NCBI GenBank assembly: GCA_914767885.1
Contig: CAJZBQ010000016.1
Coordinates: 558,001 to 622,000 of the forward strand
Length of the DNA stretch: 64,000 nucleotides
Reading direction: 5' to 3'
Origin: Blepharisma stoltei
Lineage: Eukaryota; Ciliophora; Heterotrichea; Heterotrichida; Blepharismidae
Below, piece by piece: positions 46,378-57,472 of the stretch; the stretch's first letter is position 1, and the number at the start of each line of letters is the position of its first letter. Below the pieces are notes generated by a model. That model was not told where the DNA came from and made no database searches. It saw nothing but the letters and a program-made list of their open reading frames with translations. The translations under genes were made by a program, and so were the position numbers.

Positions 46378-49300
46378 ATGAATGAAGAGATGTATTGGGA
46401 AAAATTAATAAATGTGAACGAGGACTTGAGATATGAAATTGGCGAACTAAATAATAAACTAATAGAAGAATCAGTCAAAAGTGAAAGCCTTGCTATCGAA
46501 ATCTCAATGCTAAGAAGCCAGCTTGAGTATCAAATGAAATTTAAGCCAAACAGCACAGAAATCGAGGATCTCAAAAGAAAAAATGATTTGTTGCAGGCAC
46601 AATTGAAAAGTATAGAAAATGATCATTTAGAATGCGCGCGGTTTTTAGAAGAAAATTGTATATTGAAAGAAGAAATATTGAAACTAAAAGAAGAGATACA
46701 AAAAAAAAATTGTTTGTTAAATGATCAAATTTATGATAATAAGAAGATAAAGCTATTGGAAGATACTGCTCATTTAATAAACCAAAAATTATTAGCACTT
46801 GAACTTATTGATAACTGCGAAATGAAAGAAAAAGTATTCAGTGATCTAGCTATGAATTCTAATAAATTAATTCAAACGGTAAAAAACAAAAACAAAGAAA
46901 TTAGAGAAAAAAATATAAAAATCGAAGAGCTATCAATTGAAAGAGATCTTCTCTTTAATGAAAATTCGAGTTTAAACAGTTCTCTGTCAAGAAGAAGTAC
47001 TCCTTTGCGAGAAAATAGATCTAGGATTGATAGACTTGAAAAGCAATGTGAAGAAAGATTAAGATTAATTCTAGCGAGTCACTGAGGTTTATTTCAGGCA
47101 CTAACATCACAATTTAGCTTCACACTCAGATGGTGCTAGACACTGACTTCAACTAACGCCCCTTTTTACAGTCAACGTCACCAAAAATGGTGAAGTCAGG
47201 GCAGAATCACCCGCTCAGATCTTGATCCTTGACCAACTATTAATAACCGCCTACCGTCATTAGGACTTAATGTATTGCCTAATCGCCAAAAGTCTCCTTC
47301 TTGGTCTACCTCACCCTATTGCAGACTAAAGATCACCTGAAAGGATGCTGCGCCTCGGTCTCTGGGCCGAGGAAAAAAGGTAGCACCAAAAAACACACCT
47401 CCGAGAATTATTGCAATGAGATCACCACTTCAGGGCTGAATCAACTCACAGGACACCAAAGACCTAACTCTGCTCACCATTTTAATAATTCCATGAAGAA
47501 AAGGATGAAAAAAGGGTACTTATAGAAAATTTGTATCAGAAAACGTTAAAAAAATTAGAGCAGATTGAGTACGAGCTCGAAAATACAAACAAGATTAACC
47601 ACGATCTTCAAGATAAACTACGGGTTTTAAATAATCTTTGCAGCAAACAACAAGAGACTTTATCAATTTCTGAATGTAATGAAGAAAAATTATTAACTCT
47701 TTCCTTTAATTATAGGTTCATTAGCTAGCACTAAATTATGCCATTTACATTAATACAATATAAGCATTCCTAATGATAACTATAATCCTATTTTCATATC
47801 ATAAATAGGAGATAACTAATCGTAGAAATGTTTTATTTATAGTGACTAGGTATATATAGCGCTTTCCCGAGGATGGCGCGGAATGGCGCCATCCTCGGGA
47901 AAGTCAACTAAGCATCCACACGTGGAACTCCCAGCTCCCGTGTGGATGCCTTCCTGCTTTTCCCGAGGATGGCGCCATTCCGCGCCATCCTCGGGAAAGC
48001 GCTATATTTTTTATAGGAATTTTATATAATAGCCTTGATATTCCATATTTAAAAATCATTCTAATTTTGCTGGAAGCTCATATCATTAAAGAGCCTTTAA
48101 TTTAGTTTTTATTTTGTAATTAATAATAGGGTAAGAAAATTAGAAAAATATAAATCATTGCTAATTAGCAAAGAAAAACAATTTTCTGAGCTTTGTTTAG
48201 AAAAAATAAATCTGGAAAATAAAGAAAAAATTGGCATAAAAGCTCAAGAAGACATAGAGAAGCTAAAAAACCAAATAATTGAATTGAAAAACAGCCACTT
48301 AAAAAATCTAAAAATTAAAGAGGATATAATTTTAGAATTGGCAAAAGCAAACAAGGCAAGTCTAAATGAAATTCAAGTTTTAAAAGCCAAGGCCAGTAAT
48401 TATAAGCAAGATATTGAGCTAAAAGATAAAAAAATATCTCAAATAGAATATGATTATAATATTTCATTAGAGAATTCGAAAAGCCACAACGAAAATTTTA
48501 AAATATTGGAAGAGAAATTAAGGCAAGAAATAAAAGAGAAAAATGAAATGTCTATTGAAATGCAAAAACTTAATACACAGCTTGATGAAAGTATCAAAAA
48601 ATATAATGAAAATTTAAGCATTAATGAAGATATGAAATTACTCAATATTCAACTAGATAAAAGAGTCTCTGAAGCCACTGAGAAATATCATAAAGTCAAT
48701 CAAGAATTAAGTAAATATTTTGAAAAATATAATAACAGTTTAGAGACTATTAAGTCAATGAAAAATCAAAAATCAAAGCTAAATGAAGAGCTATCTGAAC
48801 TTAGAAAAGAAATAATAAGTCTCAAAAATCAATTAGAAATATCTGAATCAATAAAGAATAATTTAGAAAAAAAATATGAACTTTATAAGCAATCATCACT
48901 TAAAGTCATTGAAGGTCAAAAACAAAATATCACTAATTTGGAGACTGAAATAAATAATTTAAGACAAAATATCAATGAAATAAAAGAAGAATCCATTAAA
49001 AAAATAGATAAATTGCAAGATATAATAAATGACCAACAACATGTAATTTTAAAATAGAAAAATATAGAAGCAATCCTTGCAAAAAAAAGGGAAAAAATAT
49101 TAAAGCTTAAAGAAAAAATAATTGAGGTAAATAACTCAAATAAAGAATTGTTTGCAAGTGTACAACAACTTAAAGATTTTTTGCAAAATCAAATTGTTTT
49201 TGAAGATTCAGTAGAAGAAGATGAAGAAGGTGGTAAAAAAGAAATTGAGAGAGAATTTATGTTATTAAAAGAAAAATATTCAAGTTTGGCTAAAGATTAT

Positions 49301-49429
49301 GATGATTTATACAAAAAACTTGAAGCTTTAACAGAGGAAAATAAAAATTTAAAGGAAGTAATTAATGAAAAAGAGCGAAAGCTGAATGAATGAAATTTTG
49401 TAATGAAATCAATGAACAAAAGATTTTAA
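46378..49429 (+). CDS. Long coiled-coil protein (725 residues)
   Basis: ATG at 46378, TAA at 49427-49429. Removing retroposon 47057-47501, IES 47715-48128 and a 15-nt intron 49043-49057 leaves 2178 nt in one frame. The protein is almost entirely heptad coiled coil, rich in Lys/Glu/Asn/Ile. Joins: EKQCEE-KDEKRVLIENLY and LSFNY-RVRKLEKYKS, both continuing the helix. No domain is recognised; a cytoskeletal or centrin-type scaffold is a guess. Confidence 0.82.
47057..47501 (-). mobile_element. Retroposon (445 bp), minus orientation, in the coiled-coil gene
   Basis: Flanked by TGAAGAAA (47049-47056 and 47494-47501). Its 3' tail, on the minus strand at the left edge, is TTAATC units, as in the element at 51632. 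The body is GC-rich. Removal gives the exact frame shift needed. Confidence 0.78.
47715..48128. other. Inferred IES (414 bp) containing a GC-rich cruciform element
   Basis: TA at 47713-47714 and 48127-48128. An AT-rich frame surrounds the 152 bp palindrome at 47855-48006. Removal continues the coiled coil without a frame change. Confidence 0.85.
47855..48006. repeat. GC-rich hairpin-of-hairpins element (152 bp)
   Basis: Terminal inverted repeats of about 48 bp appear identical by eye and start TATAGCGCTTTCCCGAGG. Each arm is itself a hairpin (TTTCCCGAGGATGGCG / CGCCATCCTCGGGAAA). The centre holds a third hairpin (GCATCCACACG / CGTGTGGATGC). It is strikingly GC-rich in an AT-rich genome. Confidence 0.92.
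49043..49057 (+). other. 15-nt intron
   Basis: GTAATTTTAAAATAG. Removes a TAG and joins DQQH to KNIEAI. Confidence 0.85.
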
Positions 49430-50038
49430 AGCGAACTGGTATGAAAGAATGTAAAGAAAATGAACTAGATAAAATGTTTGGATTTTTATGCTGTAATTTA
49501 ATATTTAATTTGGCCTTGACCATAATAATTATATATAAAAAATGGCATAGTTTGCTTCTACAATTAGTACATTAGAGTATTATCTCGGCTCTTCAAGTGA
49601 TAAAGACGTTGGTCTTAAAATCTCAAGGTATTTAAGTATAACCTTTAAATTAAATATTTAATCTATTGCATAAGCATTTTCGATATAGTATATAAATTAT
49701 ATAAAAATTGGTAACAAAATCTGAATCAATTTATATCTGGTTTTAAAATGGCAAAAGCCTGCAATTCTAGTTTTAACATTTGATGAAAGCTTAATACATT
49801 TAAATTAGTGTTGACTATTAATGTGCAAAGAGAAATAATTTTATATAGGCATATTTTGGTTATTTTGAAATGCATAAAATTAATTATACTCTGTACTTAT
49901 AATCTAGCCTTCTTAATTGAATTATTAGAAAATACCCCCATATTTTATATTAGAATAAATACTTGTATAATTACCTAAATTTCCTCTTTTAATTTTAGAA
50001 TAAAATATAGATAAAATTTCCAATGCTTGGGCAGTTAA
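49430..50038. other. Intergenic, no gene seen
   Basis: About 600 bp, AT-rich. A short TGA-containing frame follows the coiled-coil stop but does not look coding. Confidence 0.45.
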
Positions 50039-50285
50039 ACACCCTTTAAATTGGAACAAAATATTGTTTTCAATAGAGAATTTTATAGACAGAATTTTAA
50101 TTTTTTTTATCTAATATAATGGAAGGAGTGCAAGTAATTCTATTTAAATACTTAAAGATTTCCATAATATTTTAATTTAATTCTTCACAAAATTAAATTT
50201 CAAAAACTTTATCAAATTTTATATTAGATTCTTTTTTAAAAAAATTGGGTCCTTTTAACCAAAAACAGGATTTTGATGGGAGTAA
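50039..50285. mobile_element. Decayed family 2 MITE (about 247 bp)
   Basis: TAA at 50036-50038 and 50283-50285. Left end CACCCTTTAAATTGGAACAA, right end with CCTTTTAACCAAAAACAGG and GATGGGAG. Same plan as family 1 with the arm CCCTTTAAATTGGAAC in place of CTCCGTGAGCGAAC. Intergenic. Confidence 0.65.
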
Positions 50286-50400
50286 ATAAATTTTCTTGTA
50301 TCTAATTCAAAATTTTTTTAACAATTAGGTAGTTCTCTTATCAAATACCTTCTTTTCTGATATAAAAGCATTTACATATTATAAAATTTTAACAATCAGA

Positions 50401-50850
50401 ATGCAGGAGTTTCGCATCGGGATTACCTACAATTCTTGGCTTAGTCCAAATTGCCAAAATACATCTATTCAGATACCAACTGATATAATAGAAAGCTCTA
50501 AAGAAGTAGATTTTACGATTAAGTATAAAACCGAAATTTGCAGGAATTGGGAGAATGGCATATGCGAGTTTGGGGATCAATGTGCATTTGCTCATGGAAT
50601 CCATGAATTACGAGAGAAGACAGCCCTCCCAAATAACTACAGGACTAAAAGGTGTAAACAGTTTTATGAATTAGGCTATTGTCTTTATGGGACAAGGTGC
50701 CAGTTCAAGCATCGAGAATTTTCTCCATCATCTGTAAAAATAAATTCAAGTGAGTCCAAATTTCTTTTAGGAAAAGGGTGTGATGATAACACTAAAAGAA
50801 GGCTCAGAATTTTTGAAGAGCTTGAATGTAAAGGTCAGGCGCAAAAATAA
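50401..50850 (+). CDS. Tandem CCCH zinc-finger protein (TTP/ZFP36-like)
   Basis: 149 residues, ATG at 50401. Two CCCH fingers are spaced as in the TTP family: YKTEICRNWENGICEFGDQC followed by AFAHG, and YRTKRCKQFYELGYCLYGTR followed by CQFKH. The lead-in YKTE and YRTK motifs bind AU-rich RNA. Likely an mRNA-decay or RNA-binding regulator. No in-frame TGA, no IES. Confidence 0.93.
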   Translation: MQEFRIGITYNSWLSPNCQNTSIQIPTDIIESSKEVDFTIKYKTEICRNWENGICEFGDQCAFAHGIHELREKTALPNNYRTKRCKQFYELGYCLYGTRCQFKHREFSPSSVKINSSESKFLLGKGCDDNTKRRLRIFEELECKGQAQK

Positions 50851-51136
50851 GAATTTTCATCATTTTATTTAATTCAAATTTTAATTAAATTTGACCATTT
50901 TATTTAACATTAAACTTCAATAAAAGTTTAGCATATGCATTGATATTATCAAATGATAAGATAAAGTGAAAATGTTAGGCTTAGCATATAGAATTAAATT
51001 ATTTGCACCCTATGTTTTAATATATATATGAAATAATCCTTTAGATATTCTTAATAGCACTATAGAAGCTACGATATGCGTGATTTCATAATTTTGCTAT
51101 CACACTTAATCTTTATATTAAGCTTCGTATTTTTAA

Positions 51137-51520
51137 CTCCCCCCCCCCCCTCCGTGAGCGAACAAAAAAATTTTGTTCGCTCACGGAGGGGGGTTAATTT
51201 TTTTTTTTTAAAAAAAATTTATATATAAATTTTATAAAAAATATTTTTTTCGAAATTTAAAAAAATCCTAATTTGCAAAAATTGGGAACAAATATTAATT
51301 TAATTTGCAAAATTTATGTTTTAAAACGCAATTTGTTTAAAATTAAACAGAATTAGCTCTAGATTTCATATACTAATTATCACTTATATATCCAAATTTT
51401 TTTCCATTAAAATTTTTTCTATTAAAAAAATTTTTGTTCACTCACGGAGGGTGGGTTTTTGGTCAAAAAATGGCGATTTTTCTAATGGTTTTGTTCGCTC
51501 ACGGAGGGGGGGGGGAGTAA
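51137..51520. mobile_element. Intact MITE (family 1), 384 bp
   Basis: TAA at 51134-51136 and 51518-51520. Hairpin at left, two spaced arms at right. Almost identical by eye to the copies at 35019 and, inverted, 39884 and 52317. Intergenic. Confidence 0.92.
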
Positions 51521-51631
51521 GTAAAATTTGCGAATTAATTCGTGTTATTGTTTATCAAGTATTTTATCACTTTTATAAAAGTTGGCACTCTAATAGTCTT
51601 ATATGCTTTTCATTATTATCAATTCTTTTAA

Positions 51632-52051
51632 TACATAAAAATGGTGCCAACAGACCACCCGACCACTTGGCCCTATTTCTTCAACACCAGCAGGCAATGG
51701 CACAGTGTGAGGGAAAAGGATAGAAAGAGGCCGGCAATCCTTTTATATATGCAGAGCTAGGGCTTTTTTTCGGGCGCTAGGGAGCAAATAAGAAAGAATA
51801 AGACAAGGAGAAGCCACGAACTGACGATAAATCCCTCAATCAGGGCTCAACAGGTGGCTATGCTTAAAGAGGAAACCCAGATGGTGGGCCCATAAGCTCC
51901 AAGAATCACGGAAGACAAGAGCGGTCGTCTGAATCCCTTGCCTGTGGGCTAGAAAAAGAGTGCCTGCCTAGATCCTCGGGGACTATAAGCATGAAATTTC
52001 CGGGATTTTTGAGCACAAAAAAGCTTAATCTAATCTAATCAATTCTTTTAA
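51632..52051 (+). mobile_element. Retroposon family A (420 bp)
   Basis: Target-site duplication ATCAATTCTTTTAA at 51618-51631 and 52038-52051, tail of three TAATC units. GC-rich body homologous to 41697-42001 in opposite orientation. Lies between two inverted MITEs; 52052-52316 is AT-rich with no gene. Confidence 0.88.
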
Positions 52052-52316
52052 CAGATGATATTAAAAATCATTTATGCTTATAAGTTTAAAAATTATATAA
52101 AATCTTATATCCAAAATATAAATCTATTATATTTAAATAATTGCTGATAAATAATGTATCAACAAATACTGAGATATATATCAAATCTTTACTCCAATCT
52201 CAAACAGAAAATCAATCAGGAAAACTTATCAACTCCAACCCGCAAATAGTTAAGTGGAAATAAAGAACAATGAGTTTTATGTTGTATTTAATAGCGTTTT
52301 CCCATTTCTCTGCTAA

Positions 52317-52703
52317 CTCCCCCCCCCCCTCCGTGAGCGAACAAAACCATTAGAAAAATCGCCATTTTTTGACCAAAAACCCACCCTCCGTGAGTGAACA
52401 AAAATTTTTTTAATAGAAAAAATTTTAATGGAAAAAAATTTGGATATATAAGTGATAATTAGTATAATGAAATCTAGAGCTAATTCTGTTTAATTTTAAA
52501 CAAATTGCGTTTTAAAACATAAATTTTGCAAATTAAATTAATATTTGTTCCCAATTTTTGCAAATTAGGATTTTTTTTAAATTTCGAAAAAAAATATTTT
52601 TTATAAATTTATATATAAATTTTTTTTAAAAAAAAAAAATTAACCCCCCTCCGTGAGCGAACAAAATTTTTTTGTTCGCTCACGGAGGGGGGGGGGGGAG
52701 TAA
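52317..52703. mobile_element. Intact MITE (family 1), 387 bp, inverted relative to 51137
   Basis: TAA at 52314-52316 and 52701-52703, hairpin at right. Lies about 125 bp upstream of the PAP2-type gene. Confidence 0.92.
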
Positions 52704-52828
52704 ATAAAATCTGTGTAGTATTTTTTTACATGCGAAGTTTTACTTCATTTTTTATAATAAAAACTTTTTACTTCTCATCAATATGAAAAATTTCTTTCCA
52801 GTCACTTTGTAATGAAAAAAAAAACTGA

Positions 52829-54094
52829 ATGAAAAAACTTCATTGGAGCTTTTTCCACTCAACTCCTCGCAAAAGGCTTTTTTATTCAAGAATCATCATA
52901 ATGTTTGTTCTTATGATAATTGTAATAACGAATACTTTTACTGCCACAGCTGTTCAGACTCGTCGTATCTCTTGCCTTTGGGATTTTTTATTAGAAGCAA
53001 CTAGCTTGATCAATCAGTATTTTTTTAAACATGAAATTGCTAGGAATATTTTGTTGATCATAACTTCTGCTGCAATGGATATTCTTGTCTTATATCATGC
53101 AATAAGCTTTATGCTCTGAGGCAACTCTTTAAAACCTGTTATTTGGCTAATTTTATATATTGGGCTATGATTTTTATTTCAGTGGATTTTCCTTAGTCCT
53201 CACAACAAAATCGCTCGAAAACTCTCTATTTTTTTGGCCAAAAGCCACCCTACGCAAGTGACAAAAAAAATTTCCAAGAGAAAAAACTGTTTGTGAAAAG
53301 ATCTAGCTTGCATTTTAAAAGATAAATTTTATAAATTAAATTAAATTTTCGCTTTCCAATTTTTGCGACTTTTTTTTAAATTTTGCATATGAATTTTTAA
53401 AAAAAATATTAAACTCCTTTATGCCAAACAATTTTTTTTTTCGCTAACGGAGGGGGAGCTATGAGGTTTCCCAGCGGCTTTACATGGGGATATCCTGGAT
53501 TTCCATCATTAACTATTTCATATATAAAATCAGCTGATTTTTATTTTTCAGCTAGAATGGGTGCATTAGTCTATTTTGGTATTTTAAGTCATGAGAAAAA
53601 GAATAAATATCTAACTTGGGCAGCAATTATTAACATTATTCTAAGTTTTTGGATGATGATTTTTTTCAGAGCTCATTATTCAATAGATTTGATTTTTGGA
53701 GGAATTTTTGGGCATTATTGTATAATCATAGCTCACCCCCCATTTATGTTTGAACAAAAATATATTTGTTTCAATTTAAAGGGGATTAATTTTTCTATTA
53801 AAAAATAATATAAAATTTTTTATAATAAAATAGTGCTTATGAATATAAAAATATAAAATTGAAAGCAATATTTATGAATTTTAATTTATATTTATCGAAA
53901 ATTAACTCAGAATTTAATCTATTAAGAATGCCAAATTTTACTCCCTCCATTCAATTAGGCCAGAGCTAGTATTTCACTTAATTAATTTTCAATTAAAAAT
54001 AAAATTTTGCTCCAATTTATATTTATTTCAATTTAAAGGGGAAATAAGTGAAAAGATTTCGCCTTGGATTGACAAGAAAACCAAACTGCAGTAG
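52829..54094 (+). CDS. PAP2 / sphingomyelin-synthase-like membrane protein
   Basis: Removing IESs 53196-53461 and 53731-54046 leaves 684 nt, 227 residues, TAG at 54092-54094. It is a multi-pass membrane protein (IIIMFVLMIIVITNTF; NILLIITSAAMDILVLYHAI; WLILYIGLWFLFQWIF). Catalytic-type motifs are RFPSGFTWGYPG, DFYFSARMG and RAHYSIDLIFG. In this lipid-phosphotransferase family the second motif usually has SGH; here it is SAR, so one catalytic His may be missing. The third motif HYSID is intact. Start at 52829 is supported by composition; an upstream ATG is out of frame. Confidence 0.8.
53196..53461. mobile_element. Decayed MITE (family 1), 266 bp, in the PAP2 gene
   Basis: TA at 53194-53195 and 53460-53461. 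It preserves ACAAAATCGCTCG, TTGGCCAAAAGCCACCC and the right end TTCGCTAACGGAGGGGGAG. The join gives WIFL-MRFPSGFTWG. Confidence 0.85.
53731..54046. mobile_element. Family 2 MITE (316 bp) in the PAP2 gene
   Basis: TA at 53729-53730 and 54045-54046. Left hairpin: CCCCCCATTTATGTTTGAAC / GTTTCAATTTAAAGGGG, then TTAATTTTT as in family 1. Right end: ATTTCAATTTAAAGGGG. The join gives HYCIII-SEKISPWID. Confidence 0.78.
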
Positions 54095-54358
54095 CTAGAG
54101 AAATGTAAATTTATTTATCTTTAATTATTTTGATAAAATTATGACAATAATGGTATCGTTCTACTAATTTCAGACATAATTTTAATGGATTTAGTAATTT
54201 TCTTCAACAATCTAAATCAGTTATCAACATTAAGATTTAATGATTTCAAAATTAAAATCATAAAATAATTCATTCTGAATCCTAAAATCATAAATAATCT
54301 AAAAAGCTATTAACAATGAAAATATTTAAGTTTACCTTTATTTCATTATTGATAAATC

Positions 54359-55860
54359 TTAATTTCCCTCTGATTCCTGCTCTGATTCATTCGATCCTTG
54401 AGACATATCCTCAGTTTTTTCTGGCAAAATATTACTTACTTTTCCTTTTTCTCTCCATCTTTTGCAAGTCGTTTCTTTAGCTTTTATCACAAGATGCTTT
54501 ACAATTAAAGGCTTTAGTTTCAAGCCTGTCTGTTCTAAAAATTCGCAAGGCGTTTGAGGCTGGATTACAAGAAAAACCCAGCCATTTCGAAAATGAGATG
54601 TAACTTCATTTAGTTGGATTTTAAAGGAAGCTGTGTGCTTCCTTTCAGATTCATCATAAGTCAGCCAACTGGTACTGTGCCCTTTTATCATTCCTCCACC
54701 GGACATGTTGTGGTTAATCAGTTTTGGGGGATTTTCTGCTGTATATAAAGCTACTCCAAGCTGAATTCTTTCTTCTAGAGGAATTTTGCTTTCTCCAAAC
54801 GGCTCAAGTAATACTTTAATAGAGAAATATTTTCCTTTACAAACCGGATTAGGTACTGACCCTGATAGCTCGAGGGAAAAATCGAATTTTGCATCTTCAC
54901 CTGCCAGGAGGTCTAAGAGATTCTGCTTTGAAGGAACTGTGCCACTTTGAGGATCTGCAGGAAGGCCAGGATAGGCTAGTTAGGTTTTTAAAGACAGGAT
55001 TAGCTATATGGTGGCGCAGTCACCAAAGACCTCCCGTACGGGAGGTTCAACCGCTTTTCGACTCTAGCCCAGAGGTTCTTGGATGCCACTTCATGTGCCT
55101 TCTGTCTCTTCCTTACCTTGCAGCTTATGCCTTGAGTGGATGGTTTTATGGATTTTCGTGCCTCTGCTACAGGTGATTGGAGTAGCTTGATTCCAAAGAT
55201 CTATTCCTTGGAATCAGTCAGGTACTTCGACAGCTAGACGAAAAAGACTACTCCCCTGTGTTCGGGGCCGAAAATCCCAGCTTCTCAATAGAGGAATGTC
55301 CATGGATCCTCGGATCCAAAAGGATGTTGTTGAGTACCTCCATTTCCCACCACAGGAAAGCATCCAAACCTACCCAGATTCAAATCTCTTGAGCCTGCAC
55401 TTGATTCTCAGCTCGAAGTCCGCCCCATTTCGCTGTAGCCATAAGGTCTGAACTGTTGTGACAAGAGGGCAGGCAGATACATGTCGCCATTTAATATATA
55501 CACGAAGTCCAGGAACTTGTAGATTTTCTATCTCTCTTCTTATATCTGCTATCCCTATTTACAATGAATGAAAGCATTCCTACAGGTTAGACGTTTTCAT
55601 ATTTACTATCAAAATATAGGATTACAGCAGCCAGTAGGAATATTTATATTTTCTATAAGTAGGTATAGTTTATTATGCAATTTTTCGTTCTGTTCAGCTA
55701 TCTGCTGCATCAGTTTTCCTTGAATCATAATAGCATTCATAATTTTTTGTCCTTGAAATATATTTGGACTGCCATTTGGCTGTGAGGGGTTTGGTACACC
55801 AGGAAATTGGCATCCCATCGAATTTGGGAAGAACGGGGGTCCATTGAATGGATTTGCCAT
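54359..55860 (-). CDS. Unknown protein with Pro/Asn-rich N-terminus and beta-rich core
   Basis: ATG at 55860, stop at 54359. Excising IES 54979-55616 leaves 864 nt, 287 residues. The N-terminus is Pro/Gly/Asn-rich (NPFNGPPFFPNSMG), then a helix, then a strand-rich core (FSLELSGSVPNPVCKGKYFS; NGWVFLVIQPQTP; LIVKHLVIKAKETTCKRWRE) and an acidic Ser/Glu tail. I do not recognise the family. Join: CCNPI-AYPGLPADPQSG. Confidence 0.65.
54979..55616. other. Inferred IES (638 bp) with GC-rich retroposon-like content
   Basis: TA at 54977-54978 and 55615-55616. The interior from about 55010 to 55480 is GC-rich like the retroposons and has small inverted repeats (CCTCCCGTACGGGAGG). No clear target duplication was found. 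Removal restores frame. Confidence 0.65.
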
Positions 55861-55913
55861 TTGTTTTTTTACCAATTATAATCAGTATCAAAATTTTATA
55901 AATTAATTTTTAT

Positions 55914-56284
55914 CAATTATAAATTAAATAGAACGCTTAATCTGGCCATAAGCAGGCAACCCACTATTCAAAAGAGCAGCCTCCATAGACTTCGGAGTTC
56001 AAATGAAATATGGAAGGCCACCATATTGAATTCCCGACCTTAACCACCTCGTCCAGGGGATTAGTTCCACTGGCGGAGCCCACCATCTGGAGAGTGCCCC
56101 ACAGGTCCCGAAAAGGAAGGACAGGAACAGGAAAACCTTAGGGGGAGAAACAAAGCTTCCCTTTTTAGAAGGCATCTCCAAGCCTGAAGGGATAGACCCC
56201 CTATTTTTAGCTTCATCAAGATTTTCCTACCTGCTCCATATGAGTGCTCTTCGAAGTCCAATCCGTCATCGTCACCATTTTTAT
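55914..56284. mobile_element. Probable retroposon (about 370 bp), intergenic
   Basis: GC-rich block in AT-rich surroundings. It shares CCAGATGGTGGGCTCC (minus strand) with family A. A weak 8 bp flank repeat ATTTTTAT (55906-55913 and 56277-56284) is the only target-duplication candidate. Confidence 0.5.
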
Positions 56285-56376
56285 TCTTTTATTAATTAGG
56301 AAAGTTCAAATTAATAATGCTCCACAAATTTTCCTAATGTCAGAAATAATTTTTCAAAAGAGTTTGTAAAAGAAAT

Positions 56377-57303
56377 ATGGAAGAGAACGACCCAAATAAA
56401 AAGGTTCTCCTAATGGGTAAAAGTGGTGCAGGAAAAACTTCAATGAGGAGTATTATTTTTGCAAACTTTATGCCTAAGGATACCATGAGACTTGGTTTCA
56501 CAAACTCTATCAATCAATCCAACATCAGATTTTTAGGAACTCTTTCGCTAGCGCTTTGGGATTGTGGTGGACAAGATCATTTTATGCAGCATTATTTCGA
56601 ATCTCAAAGAGACACCCTATTCAGAAACGTACAGGTGCTTATTTACGTCTTTGACGTGCATTCAGAAGATCAAAGGGACATGAACTATTATCGAAGCTGT
56701 GTTGACGCAATCCAAGACCACTCCCCCACTGCACACATCTTTGTGTTGATTCACAAGATGGATTTAATCCCTGTGGAAAAACGAGACGAAGCTTTTAATA
56801 AAAAAGAAAGAGAAGTTGTCAAAAACAGTGCAGGGCTCAATGTGATTTGCTTTAAAACTTCAATTTGGGATGAAACTTTGTATTTAGCATGGTCAAGAAT
56901 TGTGCATTACTTGATACCAAATTCAGATGTACTGACTCAGAGCTTGAACCGCTTTTGTTCTGCATGTGAAGCTGATGAGGTCGTCCTTTTTGAAAAATCA
57001 ACATTTTTAGTTATCTCAAATTTTTCATCAAAGCAGCATAAAGATGTGCATAGGTTTGAGAAAATTTCGAATATTGTGAAGCAGTTTAAATTAAGCTGCA
57101 GCAAAGCTGCAGCAAGGTTCAAGTCGATGACTGTGATGAACACTAATTTCTGTGCATTTGTTGATGAATTTACCTCGAGCACATATATTATGCTTATAAG
57201 TTCAGATTCAACGATTTTGCCTGCGCTAACGCAAATGAACATTGATTTAGCGAAAAAGCATTTTGAAGGTGTTGTGAGGGCATCTACTGCGGTAGCACAA
57301 TAA
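56377..57303 (+). CDS. Rag GTPase, RagA/B type
   Basis: Uninterrupted 308 residues. G1 [14 protein letters not shown], switch region, G3 [15 protein letters not shown]4 HKMDL. The C-terminal roadblock-like dimerisation domain is present ([30 protein letters not shown]). RagA/B pairs with RagC/D on lysosomes to signal amino acids to TORC1. Length matches family. Confidence 0.96.
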   Translation: MEENDPNKKVLLMGKSGAGKTSMRSIIFANFMPKDTMRLGFTNSINQSNIRFLGTLSLALWDCGGQDHFMQHYFESQRDTLFRNVQVLIYVFDVHSEDQRDMNYYRSCVDAIQDHSPTAHIFVLIHKMDLIPVEKRDEAFNKKEREVVKNSAGLNVICFKTSIWDETLYLAWSRIVHYLIPNSDVLTQSLNRFCSACEADEVVLFEKSTFLVISNFSSKQHKDVHRFEKISNIVKQFKLSCSKAAARFKSMTVMNTNFCAFVDEFTSSTYIMLISSDSTILPALTQMNIDLAKKHFEGVVRASTAVAQ

Positions 57304-57472
57304 AAATAATTTACCAGTATTAAGAAAATTAATTTTTATTTTTAAGAATCTTTACGATAATGCTATAACAAGAAGTCTGTCCAAATTAGTTTATTTTTAT
57401 AATAACTGATATTTGAAATATTATTTAGATATAACTTTTTTATTCGTTTTTGGCTTATTTATCAAAAATAAT

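Noticed and set aside
51451-51723. 90-residue ORF overlapping a MITE and retroposon
   Set aside because: It spans the MITE right end and unrelated flanking DNA; no coding signal.
54889-55176. 95-residue ORF in GC-rich DNA
   Set aside because: Lies across a gene exon on the other strand and retroposon-like IES; composition-driven open frame.
55999-56261. Two overlapping ORFs in a GC-rich block
   Set aside because: Within the probable retroposon; no similarity to reverse transcriptase or other domains seen.
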